Assembly: GCA_964509545.1 (NCBI GenBank) | Contig: CAZDXQ010000016.1 | Coordinates: 7,156 to 71,155 of the forward strand | DNA from: JADJWR01 sp964509545 | GTDB taxonomy: Bacteria > Pseudomonadota > Gammaproteobacteria > Burkholderiales > Burkholderiaceae_F | Reading direction: 5' to 3' | DNA: 64,000 bases | Shown here: piece after piece, positions 53,601 to 61,908 of the stretch | Layout of the letters: each line of letters opens with the position of its first letter | Position numbering within the stretch: the stretch's first letter is position 1 | Program-made: the position numbers and the translations under genes | The notes under the pieces: model-generated | The model's database searches: none | The model's input: only the letters and a program-made list of their open reading frames with translations | Told to the model about the DNA's origin: nothing

Positions 53601-56365
53601 CCGCGGCGCAGTTCGACTCGCTCGAGCGCGTGATCGAACGCATCCGCGGCATGCTGCATCAGTTCGCGGCCGGCATCTATCCGGCGGAGGCGCCGGCGGA
53701 ACTGTCGGCGATCCACGACCTGGTCGCCTATGTCCGGGCGTTCCGCGCGCTGGCCGCCGAACAGGGCGCCGAGCCGGTCGCGGCGACAGCGCAGCAAGCC
53801 GCTGCCCCGGCGCAAGAGGTGGCCGAGGAGGCGCCTGCCGCAGCCCAGGCGCCGGTGGCCGAGTCGCCGGCCGTTGCCGTCCCGGCACAGACGCCAGCGG
53901 CACCGGCGGTGGCCGCGCCGCGGGCGGAACCGGCGGTGGCCATTTCCGTCGCCGACGACATCGACGCCGACCTGCTGCCCGTCTTCCTCGCCGAGGCCAA
54001 CGATCTGCTCCCCGCCGTGGGCAGCCAGTTGCGCAGCCTTGCCGAGCATCCCGCCGACCGCGCGCCGCTGCGCGAACTGATGCGGTTGCTGCACACGATC
54101 AAGGGCAGCGCCCGCATGTCCGGTGCGATGCGGCTCGGCGAGCTCGTGCACGACATGGAAGCGCGCATCGAGACGGCGATGGGATTGAGCGAACCGCCGC
54201 GGACTCTGACCGACGATCTGCTGGCGCGCTATGACCTGGCAATGACGCTTTTCGAAGGCCTGCAGCGCGGCGAGTCGGTCGAACTGCCGTCGGCACCGGC
54301 GGTACAGGCGGCTGCGCCGGTCGAGCCGCGCGAAGCGGCGCCAGCAGCGCCGGTTGCCGAACCGCTTCCGGCGGCAAAGCCCCGCGTCGCTGCGCGTGTC
54401 GCGAAGCCCCTCCGCGTCGCCGGCGCACCGCCGAAGCCAGCGGCTGCGGTGCCCGCGACAGGCGAAACGGCGATGGCCGAGCCGGTGTCGGCCGCGGCCG
54501 AAACGGCCGCGTCTTACGTCCGCGTCCGTGCCGACGTGCTCGACAAGCTGGTCGACCAGGCCGGCGAGGTTCTGATCGCCCGCTCGCGCGTGGAGAACCA
54601 CACGACGACGCTGAAGGCGTCGCTCGCGGACCTGAACGAAAACATTCAGCGCCTGCGCACGCAGATGCGCGAACTGGAGATCCAGGCCGAAGCGCAGATC
54701 CAGGCGCGCTCGGAAAAGCTGTCGCGCGACACGGTGGCGTTCGATCCGCTCGAGTTCGACCGCTTTACGCGCCTGCAGGAACTCACGCGGATGATCGCCG
54801 AGTCGATCGAGGACGTGGCGACGATCCAGGGCACGATGCTCAAGGGGCTGCAGACAACCGAGGGCGATCTTTCGGCGCAGTACCGGCTGACGCGCGAACT
54901 GCAGCAGCAGCTGATGCGCGTGCGGCTCGTTCCCTTCTCCAGCATTTCGGAGCGGCTGTACCGCGTCGCCCGCCAGGCCGGCAAGGAAACCGGCAAGCGC
55001 GTGAACGTCGACATCCGTGGCGGTCGCACCGAACTGGACCGCGTCGTTCTGGAGCGCATGGCCGGGCCGTTCGAGCACATGATTCGCAACGCGATCGTGC
55101 ACGGGCTGGAATCGCCTGAAGCGCGGCGCGGCGCGGGCAAACCCGAGACCGGCGAACTGCGGCTCGAGGTACGGCAGGAGAGCAACGAAATCGTCATCGT
55201 CGTCGCCGACGACGGGGCCGGCCTCGATCTGGAACGCATCCGCGCCCGCGCCCGCGCCAACGGGCTGCTGCGCGCCGACCAGCATCCGAGCGATCGCGAG
55301 CTGATGGACCTGATCTTCGCGCCCGGCTTCTCCACGGCCTCCGAGGTGACCGAACTGGCCGGTCGCGGCGTCGGCCTCGACGTCGTGCGCTCCGAACTGT
55401 CCGGCTTCGGCGGCCGCATCGCCATTGCCTCCGAAGCCGGGCGCGGCACCCGCTTCACGCTCAATCTGCCGCTGACACTGGCGGTGACGCAGGTCGTGCT
55501 GGCCACGGTCGGCGGCCGACGCTACGCGATTCCGGCCGGCATGGTCGAGCAGGTCAAGCGGATGCAGCCCGAAGACGTCGCCGAGGCCATCGCCGAAGGC
55601 GTCATCAACCTGCCCACGGCCGGCGAGGTGGCACTGCGCACGATGGCGCAGCTTCTGGGCGAGGACATGACGCTTCACCAGGGCCGGCAGGTGCCGGTGG
55701 TGCTGCTGCGCTCGGGCGACGATCGCATGGCGGTGGTCGCCGACGAGGTCTCGTCGAACCAGGAAGTGGTGGTCAAGAACGTTGGCCTGCAGGTGTCGCG
55801 GCTTGCCGGCATCCTCGGCGCGACCATCCTCGGCAACGGCGAGATCGTGCTGATCATCAATCCGGTGCAGCTGATCGTCCGCGCACCGGAGCCGCCGCGA
55901 CTGTCGCACACCAACACCACCGTGCCGCAGCCGGAAGCGCCGGCACCGGCCGCCGACATCACCGAGGTCGGCGTCACGCTGGCCGCGGCACCGCTGATCA
56001 TGGTGGTCGACGACTCGCTGACCGTCCGCCGCGTGACGCAGCGGCTGCTGGAGCGCAGCGGCTACGAGGTGGTGCTGGCCAAGGACGGCGTCGATGCGCT
56101 GCGCCAGCTGCAGGACGTGCGGCCCGACGTGATGCTGGTCGACATCGAGATGCCGAGGATGGACGGCTTTGACCTGACGCGCAACGTGCGCGCCGGCGAA
56201 CTGACCCGTTCGATCCCGATCATCATGATCACCTCGCGCACGGCGGACAAGCACCGGCGCCTGGCGATGGAGATCGGCGTCAACGCCTACCTCGGCAAGC
56301 CTTACCAGGAAGATGAACTTCTCGGACTGATCCGCAGCTACGTGCAGGAGCGGATGACTGCCTGA
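50615..56365 (+). CDS. chpA: Hybrid chemotaxis histidine kinase ChpA/PilL
   Basis: A 1916-residue CheA-type kinase. The first 700 residues are helical repeats without a clear phospho-His. Three Hpt modules follow: FHTLKGSSRM (His about 744), AHSLAGI (about 955) and LHTIKGSARM (about 1158), joined by Ala/Pro/Glu linkers. Then come the dimerisation helices, an HATPase domain (FEHMIRNAIVHGLE, VVADDGAGLDLERI, GRGVGLDVV), a CheW domain and a C-terminal receiver with MLVDIEMPRMDGFDL. It drives PilG/PilH phosphorylation in type IV pilus control. No pilK (CheR) or chpB (CheB) follows it. Confidence 0.95.
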   Translation: MGEVKKPQQLIEPVSDVAPLAWLTGEIRTATEAAVAGLREFLAAKSNLEALRGARSQVHLANGALRMLDLRGASLLLESIEQLLKQWESAPGDCVPTAVQKVDAALQALVAYLEGLRAGRADQPIRLFPHYRDILQLAGAARVHPADLMFPDLTRRPAFHAIGVRPLTADQLRVRRARFEGALLNFLRDPSNRAAKNDMRDALSDLERLPQRGLARSFWWVVRGLLDALEADAIAVDVDLKRVLARVNLQLRRLIEGGGAVAERLLVDALYYIGRADPRVARVAEARQLYDLDALLPADYERAKLTLPDADQLRVLRESLAEAKSAWGEAAGGGNVAAFLQHIDAARRAAAAIEVEPVVLLLSDIEAVAGEFSAVPISARESLAIEVATALLLVDLGVDEIPNLDDRFDGRARSMVERLQAARRGEAPPTVEPWLSELARKAQDRLTMQTVIAEMKGLLREIEQRLDRFFREPAERSELPALDGMIDQMASVLALLGYDDVVAALADARASVRRYADAATPADEADFARLAGNLGAAGFFIDTLQQDDDRPRSRFRWDPAAAVFSADIAAARQDEVEEDEDEYGLHAYAVEHGGAPENVETAARQHLEQARELAGHLAAAPNDAAAARQLQEVTQRLVNDADLLDDAGLRTRAREASETAKKLIAHPDAVLAGLLAQALTPKAAEAAPPAAAPLPQTQDAADQELMSIFVEEAEEVLTGIDEQLDALRMARNDMARLTTVRRAFHTLKGSSRMVGLAQFGEGAWAVEQCFNAWLSQERPASEDLIALAAAARTVMGGWVRRIRVNPATAIDPQPLVTAAHRVRDGQPFAIEPTVLQQAEEEVAPLAPIEIPEAFAPIIEPAAEPLAPVVTAEPAAPELPAVAAADEEAAAAASEAPAPAEEGEAMRRIGPVVISHGLYSVFLSEADDSVRALAQDIAEWRFEPSRQVSSTAMRSAHSLAGITATVGLQPVWSLADPLDDLLHEMSRLEHATHAVLTAAQFDSLERVIERIRGMLHQFAAGIYPAEAPAELSAIHDLVAYVRAFRALAAEQGAEPVAATAQQAAAPAQEVAEEAPAAAQAPVAESPAVAVPAQTPAAPAVAAPRAEPAVAISVADDIDADLLPVFLAEANDLLPAVGSQLRSLAEHPADRAPLRELMRLLHTIKGSARMSGAMRLGELVHDMEARIETAMGLSEPPRTLTDDLLARYDLAMTLFEGLQRGESVELPSAPAVQAAAPVEPREAAPAAPVAEPLPAAKPRVAARVAKPLRVAGAPPKPAAAVPATGETAMAEPVSAAAETAASYVRVRADVLDKLVDQAGEVLIARSRVENHTTTLKASLADLNENIQRLRTQMRELEIQAEAQIQARSEKLSRDTVAFDPLEFDRFTRLQELTRMIAESIEDVATIQGTMLKGLQTTEGDLSAQYRLTRELQQQLMRVRLVPFSSISERLYRVARQAGKETGKRVNVDIRGGRTELDRVVLERMAGPFEHMIRNAIVHGLESPEARRGAGKPETGELRLEVRQESNEIVIVVADDGAGLDLERIRARARANGLLRADQHPSDRELMDLIFAPGFSTASEVTELAGRGVGLDVVRSELSGFGGRIAIASEAGRGTRFTLNLPLTLAVTQVVLATVGGRRYAIPAGMVEQVKRMQPEDVAEAIAEGVINLPTAGEVALRTMAQLLGEDMTLHQGRQVPVVLLRSGDDRMAVVADEVSSNQEVVVKNVGLQVSRLAGILGATILGNGEIVLIINPVQLIVRAPEPPRLSHTNTTVPQPEAPAPAADITEVGVTLAAAPLIMVVDDSLTVRRVTQRLLERSGYEVVLAKDGVDALRQLQDVRPDVMLVDIEMPRMDGFDLTRNVRAGELTRSIPIIMITSRTADKHRRLAMEIGVNAYLGKPYQEDELLGLIRSYVQERMTA

Positions 56366-56527
56366 GTGCAGCCGGCCTGGCTGCTGCGCCACGCCGGTCG
56401 GCAGCAGCCGCAAAGCATAGGCGAAGAGCGTTCGCGGCGCGTTGGGGGAATTCACTTCCCGCGTTCCGGCCATTGGCGGCTGCCACCGTTACGGTTACCT
56501 TACCGTCATCGGCGAAAGCCGAGCCGA

Positions 56528-56553
56528 CCCCGCACTTGGTGCGGGGATAAAGG
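56528..56553 (+). other. Hairpin resembling a type I-E CRISPR repeat
   Basis: CCCCGCAC (56528-56535), loop TTG, GTGCGGGG (56539-56546), then ATAAAGG. The E. coli I-E repeat has stem CCCCGC/GCGGGG followed by ATAAACCG, so the stem core and the first five handle bases agree. A smaller TCGGC-GAAA-GCCGA hairpin precedes it at 56509-56522. Only one copy exists here, so it is not an array. It may simply be part of the chpA 3' end. Confidence 0.45.
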
Positions 56554-56583
56554 GCCAGCGAAGCGCTGGCCCTTTGCTTTTCC
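56549..56583 (+). terminator. Rho-independent terminator downstream of chpA
   Basis: A perfect 12-bp stem, AAAGGGCCAGCG with its complement, 3-nt loop AAG, then GCTTTTCC. It ends the pil-chp operon, about 185 bp after the chpA stop. Its first bases overlap the tail of the preceding hairpin. Confidence 0.88.
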
Positions 56584-56603
56584 GGTCCGTCAATCGCGGC
56601 GCC

Positions 56604-56609
56604 TACAAT
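56604..56609 (+). promoter_or_regulatory. Possible -10 box of pyrF
   Basis: TACAAT 29 bp before the pyrF GTG and just after the terminator. A -35 is weak (TTCCGG at 18 bp). Its position between a terminator and a gene supports a promoter. Confidence 0.4.
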
Positions 56610-56638
56610 GCGCGCCGCAGTCGACCTCGACCCGCTCC

Positions 56639-57457
56639 GTGAAATTCACTGACAAGCTCGCCGCGCGCTGGCGCAGTGCGGACTCCCTGCTCTGCGTCGG
56701 CCTCGACCCGGATCCGACGCGCTTGCCTGCGCAACTGCGCCAGCGCGACGATGCGATCTTCGCCTTCTGCGCCGCGATCGCCGACGCCACGGCGCCTTTT
56801 GCGTGCGCCTTCAAGCCGCAGATCGCGTACTTCGCCAGCGCCGGCGCCGAAACGCAGCTGGAAGACCTGATGACGCACCTGCGCCGGCGTCACCCGCAGA
56901 TCCCGGTCGTGCTCGACGCCAAGCGCGGCGACATTGGCGCCACGGCGCAACACTACGCGCGCGAGGTGTTCGAGCGTTACGGGGCCGACGCCGTGACGCT
57001 GTCGCCCTTCATGGGATTCGATTCGATAGAACCGTTCATGGCGCACGCCGATCGCGGCATCTTCGTGCTGTGCCGGACCAGCAATCCCGGTGGCGACGAC
57101 CTGCAGATGCTCGAAGTCGGCGGCGGTCGACTGTACGAACACATTGCCCGGCTGGCCTCGACAGGGTGGAACCGCAGCGGCCAGCTTGGGCTCGTTGTCG
57201 GTGCTACTTACCCCGCCGAACTGGCGCGCGTGCGGGCGCTTGCCGGCGACGTGCCCTTGCTGGTGCCGGGCATCGGCGCACAGGGCGGCGACGTGCAGGC
57301 CTGCGTGCAGGCCGGGCAGACTGCAGCCGGCACCGGCATGCTGATCAATTCCTCGCGCGCAATCCTGTACGCGAGCCAGGGCGACGATTTCGCCGAGGCC
57401 GCCGCCGCGGCAGCCAAGCGCACACGCGAGGAAATCAACCGCCACCGCAACCGCTGA
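56639..57457 (+). CDS. pyrF: Orotidine 5'-phosphate decarboxylase
   Basis: A 272-residue type 2 OMP decarboxylase, the last step to UMP. LLCVGLDPDPTRLP starts the barrel, PVVLDAKRGDIGATAQHYAR contains the catalytic Lys/Asp set, and LVPGIGAQGGDVQAC is the phosphate-binding end. The GTG at 56639 fits the family start; the frame runs upstream to 56366 without homology. It is monocistronic, between the terminator and a convergent gene. Confidence 0.94.
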   Translation: MKFTDKLAARWRSADSLLCVGLDPDPTRLPAQLRQRDDAIFAFCAAIADATAPFACAFKPQIAYFASAGAETQLEDLMTHLRRRHPQIPVVLDAKRGDIGATAQHYAREVFERYGADAVTLSPFMGFDSIEPFMAHADRGIFVLCRTSNPGGDDLQMLEVGGGRLYEHIARLASTGWNRSGQLGLVVGATYPAELARVRALAGDVPLLVPGIGAQGGDVQACVQAGQTAAGTGMLINSSRAILYASQGDDFAEAAAAAAKRTREEINRHRNR

Positions 57458-57461
57458 ACGC

Positions 57462-57481
57462 GGGCGGCGGCGCCGCGGCCC
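57462..57481. repeat. Near-perfect GC palindrome between convergent genes
   Basis: Two 10-bp halves (GGGCGGCGGC and GCCGCGGCCC) that differ from perfect self-complementarity at one position. It lies in the 36-bp gap between the pyrF and denD stops. It could act as a terminator stem for both, though it has no T-tract. Confidence 0.35.
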
Positions 57482-57493
57482 GACCCGGCGACT

Positions 57494-58486
57494 TCAGCCT
57501 CGGTTCGTCACCGACGGCGCGTACTGCCGCATGTAGTCGCGCAGAATCGAATCGAAGTCGGCATCCTGCGGGAAACCCATCGAGCTCGCGCGGGCGGTGT
57601 CGAAACGCGCCGGCCAAGTCCGTACGATCGCCGCGATCGGCTCGTCGACCTGCATCCTGATGCGGTCGGCGACGGCATCGCCCGCAGCAGCACGCAGCGC
57701 CGCGATCATTTCGGCCACCGTCGCCGTGATCCCGGGCAGGTTCAGCGAGCGGATCGTTCCCCAGTTTGCCGCCGGCAGTTCGTGCGCGTGCACGAATGCC
57801 GCCACCGCCGTGGCCGGCGACGACATCCATACGCCAGTGGACGGGTCGACCGGGCAGATCGACTCCTCGCCGGCGAGCGGCTCGCGGATGATGCCGCTGG
57901 CAAAACTCGACGCCGCCGCGTTGGGTTTGCCCGGACGCACGACGATTGTCGGCAGGCGCACGCTGCGGCCGTCGATGAAGCCCTTGCGCGAGTAGTCGTT
58001 GACCAGCAGTTCGCCGGCCAGCTTCTGCGTGCCGTAACTCGACTGCGGTGTCGGCGTCGTCGCGTCGGTGACGGTCTGCGGCAGCGGCTGGCCGAACACG
58101 GCCACGCTGCTGGCGAACACGACCCTCGGCACCTGCTTCTGCCGCCGGCAGGCTTCGAGGAGAAAGCGCGTTCCGTCGAGGTTCACCCGCATGCCGAGGT
58201 CGAAATCGCGTTCGGCCGCCCCGCTGACCACCGCCGCGAGGTGGAACACGCTGTCGGTGTCGGCCGCCAGCACGTGGCCGATGAACGCAGGCTGGCCGAT
58301 GTCGCCCAGCACATAGCCGACGCGCTCGTCGATGAACAGGCTGCCGGGCTGGCTCTGGTCGACGGCGACGATCTGCTCGATCACCCGCTCGCGTCCCGCC
58401 GCATCGGTGAGCCGGCCGCGTTCGCATAGCGCGCGAACCAGGCGCTGGCCGAGGAATCCGGCGCCACCGGTGACTACGACTTTCAT
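57494..58486 (-). CDS. denD: NAD-dependent epimerase/dehydrogenase, DenD-like
   Basis: A 330-residue extended SDR closest in pattern to D-erythronate dehydrogenases. KVVVTGGAGFLGQRLVRAL binds NAD, VVFASSVAVFG and SSYGTQKLAGELL hold the catalytic Ser/Tyr/Lys, and IDGRSVRLPTIVVRPGKPNAAASSF is the DenD-type block (read in pieces). The SD GGAGGAGG lies too close to an ATG at 58492, so the ATG at 58486 with 6-7 bp spacing is preferred. It may oxidise four-carbon sugar acids; the other den genes are not seen here. Confidence 0.82.
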   Translation of the reverse strand: MKVVVTGGAGFLGQRLVRALCERGRLTDAAGRERVIEQIVAVDQSQPGSLFIDERVGYVLGDIGQPAFIGHVLAADTDSVFHLAAVVSGAAERDFDLGMRVNLDGTRFLLEACRRQKQVPRVVFASSVAVFGQPLPQTVTDATTPTPQSSYGTQKLAGELLVNDYSRKGFIDGRSVRLPTIVVRPGKPNAAASSFASGIIREPLAGEESICPVDPSTGVWMSSPATAVAAFVHAHELPAANWGTIRSLNLPGITATVAEMIAALRAAAGDAVADRIRMQVDEPIAAIVRTWPARFDTARASSMGFPQDADFDSILRDYMRQYAPSVTNRG

Positions 58487-58518
58487 CCGCATCCTCCTCC
58501 TGCCGCAATCAGGCCAGT

Positions 58519-59310
58519 TTATGCCCGGACGCCTTCGCCGGCGCGCGCGCCTTGTCGGGGCAAGCGAAACACCGCCGCATCGGCGTAGAAATCCGGCGCC
58601 TCGTTGGCCGCCCACCAGCCCGGAATGCCGAGCACCGGCAGGTGCGACAGCAACCGCGGCGCGAGCGCGACACCGGCGATCCACTCGGCCGCTTGCCGAT
58701 CGACGTCGGCGGCGGTGTCGGCCGCGGCGTGAAGACACACCACCGCCGCCGTCAGCCCCTTATACGGATCGAGCAGCTTCTCGATCAGCGCATGGCCGAA
58801 AGCGAACGCGTGCCACCGCCTCCCCCACCGCGCGCGCTTCGCCTCAAACAGCCAGTTCCAGTCCAGCCGTGCCAGCGCCGCGCAGGCTTCGCCTTCGGCA
58901 ACGAGCAGCAGCCCGCTCTCGTCGATCAGGGTGGCGGCATCGCGCACCGGACCGCGGCTGGCGCGCACGCCATCGCGCGCGAGTTCGCCCGCCTGGCGCG
59001 CATTCAGCGCCGCTTTCGTGCGTGGGAACACCATCCAGATCAGCGCATTGAACAGATCGTGCGCGTTATCGCGCGTCGGCACGCGGCCGGTGGCGAAGAT
59101 GTGCGATTCATAGGCCATCGTGCCGGCATCGTCGGCGGCGACGAAGACAATCGGTTGCCCGCCGGCGGTTTGCACGCCGCGTCGACGGGCCTCACCGTTC
59201 AGTGCCGAGCGCCAGTCGTCACACTCGACGAACGGCCTCAGGTCGCGCAGCGGCGCGAGCCAGGGCGCGCCCCAGTCGATGCGCAGCGCGCTCAGTCCAG
59301 AAGGCGCCAC
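58519..59310 (-). CDS. DUF3025 domain protein
   Basis: A 263-residue protein of unknown function. FATGRVPTRDNAHDLFNALIW and FPRTKAALNARQAGEL, then RDAATLIDESGLLLV, are the conserved blocks of DUF3025 in proteobacteria. It appears soluble and cytoplasmic. The GTG at 59310 overlaps the end of pyrC by 19 bp, so the two are cotranscribed. No catalytic motif can be named. Confidence 0.8.
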   Translation of the reverse strand: MAPSGLSALRIDWGAPWLAPLRDLRPFVECDDWRSALNGEARRRGVQTAGGQPIVFVAADDAGTMAYESHIFATGRVPTRDNAHDLFNALIWMVFPRTKAALNARQAGELARDGVRASRGPVRDAATLIDESGLLLVAEGEACAALARLDWNWLFEAKRARWGRRWHAFAFGHALIEKLLDPYKGLTAAVVCLHAAADTAADVDRQAAEWIAGVALAPRLLSHLPVLGIPGWWAANEAPDFYADAAVFRLPRQGARAGEGVRA

Positions 59311-60350
59311 GGCAGCGTTTCGCCAGCCGCCAGCGGGACCACGGTCGCGTCGCCGAACTTCACCGCCTCGGGCACCGTCCAGTCGCGCCGCTGCAGGGTG
59401 ATGCGGCCGCGGTTGCGCGGCAGGCGATAGAAGTCGGCGCCGCGGACACTGGCAAAGTCTTCCAGCCGATGCAGCGCTCCGGCCTGTTCGAACGCGGTGG
59501 CGTACATCTCGATCGCGCTGGCCGCGGTGAAGCAGCCGGCGCAGCCGCAGGCGTTCTCTTTCTCCGCTTTGGGGTGCGGCGCGCTGTCCGTGCCGAGGAA
59601 GAAACGCGCGCTCTCGCCGGTGGCCGCTGCGAGCAGCGCCCGCCGATGGATCTCACGCTTGAGCACCGGCAGGCAATAGTAATGCGGACGCACGCCGGCG
59701 CGGCCCTGCGGCGTGAGGAAGAGGGCATTGCGGTTGTACAGCAGGTGATGCGCAGTGATCGTCGCCGCGATACGGCCCTCGGCCTCCGCCACGTACTGCG
59801 CCGCCGCCTGCGTGGTGATGTGCTCGAGCACGACGCGCAGCGCCGGGAAACTACGCCGCAGCGGCAGCAGGACCTCGTCGATGAAGCGCGCCTCGCGATC
59901 GAAGACATCGACGTCGGCATGCGTCACCTCGCCATGGATCAGCAGCGGCAGGTCCTCGCGCTGCATCGTCTCCAGCGCGATCCGGCAGCGGCGCAGGTCA
60001 GTGACGCCCGAATCCGAATTGGTCGTGGCCCCGGCCGGATACAGCTTCACACCGTGCACGAAGCCGCTCGCCCTGGCACGGCGAATCTCCTCTGCGCCAG
60101 TGTTGTCGGTCAGGTACAGCGTCATCAGCGGCTCGAAGTCGCTGCCTGCCGGCAATGCGGCAAGGATGCGCGCCCGGTATTCGGCCGCCTGCGCGGTGGT
60201 GGTCACCGGCGGCCTCAGGTTCGGCATCACGATAGCGCGCGCGAACTGGCGCACGGAGTGCGGCAGCACGTCGGCCATCGCGGGGCCGTCGCGCAGGTGC
60301 AGGTGCCAGTCGTCGGGGCGCGTCAGGCTGAGCGTTGTGGCAGCGTTCAT
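59292..60350 (-). CDS. pyrC: Dihydroorotase (catalytic, class II)
   Basis: A 352-residue zinc amidohydrolase. DDWHLHLRDG carries the HxH metal ligands, GFVHGVKLYPAGATTNSDSG the bridging-Lys loop, and FFLGTDSAPHPKAEKE the catalytic Asp. It closes carbamoyl-aspartate to dihydroorotate. It is the active counterpart to the HxH-less homologue beside pyrB at 28830. The ATG at 60350 gives the usual E. coli-like length. Confidence 0.95.
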   Translation of the reverse strand: MNAATTLSLTRPDDWHLHLRDGPAMADVLPHSVRQFARAIVMPNLRPPVTTTAQAAEYRARILAALPAGSDFEPLMTLYLTDNTGAEEIRRARASGFVHGVKLYPAGATTNSDSGVTDLRRCRIALETMQREDLPLLIHGEVTHADVDVFDREARFIDEVLLPLRRSFPALRVVLEHITTQAAAQYVAEAEGRIAATITAHHLLYNRNALFLTPQGRAGVRPHYYCLPVLKREIHRRALLAAATGESARFFLGTDSAPHPKAEKENACGCAGCFTAASAIEMYATAFEQAGALHRLEDFASVRGADFYRLPRNRGRITLQRRDWTVPEAVKFGDATVVPLAAGETLPWRLLD

Positions 60351-60439
60351 GGCGCGATTATCGCGGCTCGCTGCAGGCAGGCGCGCTGCCCCGCCCTCGC
60401 GCCGACGGATGACGCGCAGCCCCGGTAGCATGACGCTCG

Positions 60440-61282
60440 ATGAAGCGCCGAGCCTTGCTGTTTGCCCTGCCCGCCTGCGCCGCAGCCGCGTGGGGCAACG
60501 CACCCGCAGCGCCGCCGCTGCCACGCTTCGCGGCGGTGCCGGGCGGCGTTGCCCGCGTCGACCTCGGCCAGGCCGTGGCCGCGCCGCAGGTCTGGGTCGA
60601 TGGCCGCCGTGCGCTGGTGGTGCCTGCTCGCGCCGGCTGGCTGGCACTGGTCGGCATCGGACTGCAGGCGAAAGCCGGAACGACCGTTGCGCTCAAGGTG
60701 GTCGATGCGGGCGCCAGCCGCGAGATCACGCTGCGCGTGCGAGCACGGCAGTACGCCGTCCAACGTCTGAGGGTCGCGCCGCGGCACGTGCAGTTGTCGG
60801 CTCAGGATCTAGCCCGCCACGAACACGAGCGTGAGCATCTGCTGCGCGTGCTGGAGCACTGGTCGGACGCGCCGCCGTCCACCCTGCAGCTGCTGCCGCC
60901 GGCGCCGGGGCCGCGCTCTTCGTCATTCGGCCTGCGGCGGGTCTTCAACGGACAGTCGCGCAATCCGCACAGCGGCATGGACATCGCCGCCGCCACCGGA
61001 ACACCGGTCGTGGCCGCCGCGGCCGGCGAGGTGATCGATACCGGCGACTACTTCTTCAACGGTCGCACCGTGATCGTCGATCACGGCCAGAGTTTCCAGA
61101 CCCTTTACTGCCATCTCGAAGAGATCATCGCCACGCGAGGTGTCCGCCTGGCGGCGGGCGAGCCGATCGGCACCGTCGGTGCCACCGGTCGCGTCACCGG
61201 GCCGCACCTGCACTTCAGCGTCTACCTGAATGCGACGGCGGTCGACCCGGCGCTGTTCCTGCCGCCCGCCGACAGAGGCTGA
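60440..61282 (+). CDS. M23-family peptidoglycan metallopeptidase
   Basis: A 280-residue secreted protein: signal peptide MKRRALLFALPACAAAAWG, a helical linker, then the LytM domain. SSFGLRRVFNGQSRNPHSGMD gives the first Zn ligands (H and D; read in parts), and GPHLHFSVYL the HxH. TLYCHLEEI is also typical. It likely cleaves peptide crosslinks or activates amidases in the periplasm. Both zinc-binding motifs are intact, so it should be active. Confidence 0.9.
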   Translation: MKRRALLFALPACAAAAWGNAPAAPPLPRFAAVPGGVARVDLGQAVAAPQVWVDGRRALVVPARAGWLALVGIGLQAKAGTTVALKVVDAGASREITLRVRARQYAVQRLRVAPRHVQLSAQDLARHEHEREHLLRVLEHWSDAPPSTLQLLPPAPGPRSSSFGLRRVFNGQSRNPHSGMDIAAATGTPVVAAAAGEVIDTGDYFFNGRTVIVDHGQSFQTLYCHLEEIIATRGVRLAAGEPIGTVGATGRVTGPHLHFSVYLNATAVDPALFLPPADRG

Positions 61283-61301
61283 TCACTCGCCCGACGCGCG
61301 T

Positions 61302-61829
61302 TCACTCCGGCACGGGCAGCGTGCCACCGCGCTTGACCTCCTTCAGCGAGAAGCTCGAGTACATCTCCTTGACGCCGGGCAGCGCGCGGATCGTCTCGCG
61401 CGCGAAACGGCCGAAGGCCTCCAGGTCCGGCGCGATCACGTGCAGAAGGAAGTCGTAGCGACCCGAGACGTTGTGGCATGCCAGCACCTGCGGAATCGCG
61501 CGCACGGCGTCCTCGAAGGCTCGGCCAGCCGCCGGCGTGTGCTTCTCCAGCATCACGCTGACGAACGCGGTGACGCCAAAGCCGAGCCGCGCGGCGTCGA
61601 GATCGGCGTGGTAGCCGCAGATGTAACCGGCATCCTCCAGCCGGCGTACGCGCCGCCAGCACGGGGACGTGGTCAGGGCGACTTTCTCCGCCAGTTGCGT
61701 CGCGGTCATCCTCGCATCGGCCTGCAACTGGCGCAGCAGCGCGCGGTCGATGCGATCGAGCGGAGCATCGAGCAATGTCTTGTCTATTTTCCTCGCGTTC
61801 GACGCAGTTTTTTGCTTGCTTTTGGCCAT
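61302..61829 (-). CDS. mdeR: Lrp/AsnC-family transcriptional regulator, MdeR-like
   Basis: A 175-residue regulator: N-terminal winged HTH (DRIDRALLRQLQADARMTATQLA, WRRVRRLEDAGYICGY) and C-terminal RAM/AsnC ligand domain (VLACHNVSGRYDFLLHV, PGVKEMYSSFSLKEV). It is divergent from the methionine gamma-lyase gene, as mdeR is from mdeA in Pseudomonas putida, where it activates the locus. The Lys-rich N terminus MAKSKQKTASNARK starts at ATG 61829. Confidence 0.85.
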   Translation of the reverse strand: MAKSKQKTASNARKIDKTLLDAPLDRIDRALLRQLQADARMTATQLAEKVALTTSPCWRRVRRLEDAGYICGYHADLDAARLGFGVTAFVSVMLEKHTPAAGRAFEDAVRAIPQVLACHNVSGRYDFLLHVIAPDLEAFGRFARETIRALPGVKEMYSSFSLKEVKRGGTLPVPE

Positions 61830-61844
61830 ATCAGCACCAATGTC

Positions 61845-61866
61845 GCAACAAGTTCGCATCTTGAGC
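61845..61866. promoter_or_regulatory. Candidate Lrp-type operator between mdeR and mdeA
   Basis: An imperfect palindrome, CAAG, 7-bp spacer, CTTG, extended by GC on both sides, in the 79-bp divergent gap. A site for the adjacent Lrp regulator is plausible; no promoter boxes are clear. Confidence 0.3.
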
Positions 61867-61908
61867 AATCTAGCATGTCTCCATCCCGACAAACCTTCGG
61901 AGACCTGC

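Noticed and set aside
51587..56473. A 1628-codon open frame on the minus strand opposite chpA
   Set aside because: It is a mirror of the GC-rich coding frame of chpA, with His/Arg-rich composition and no domain. The plus-strand protein has unambiguous kinase motifs.
56366..57457. A longer pyrF starting at 56366
   Set aside because: The upstream part would translate the terminator and hairpins; homology starts at the GTG at 56639.
57462..57481. The GC palindrome as a firm terminator
   Set aside because: It lacks a T-tract and has a mismatch, so it is listed only as a repeat.
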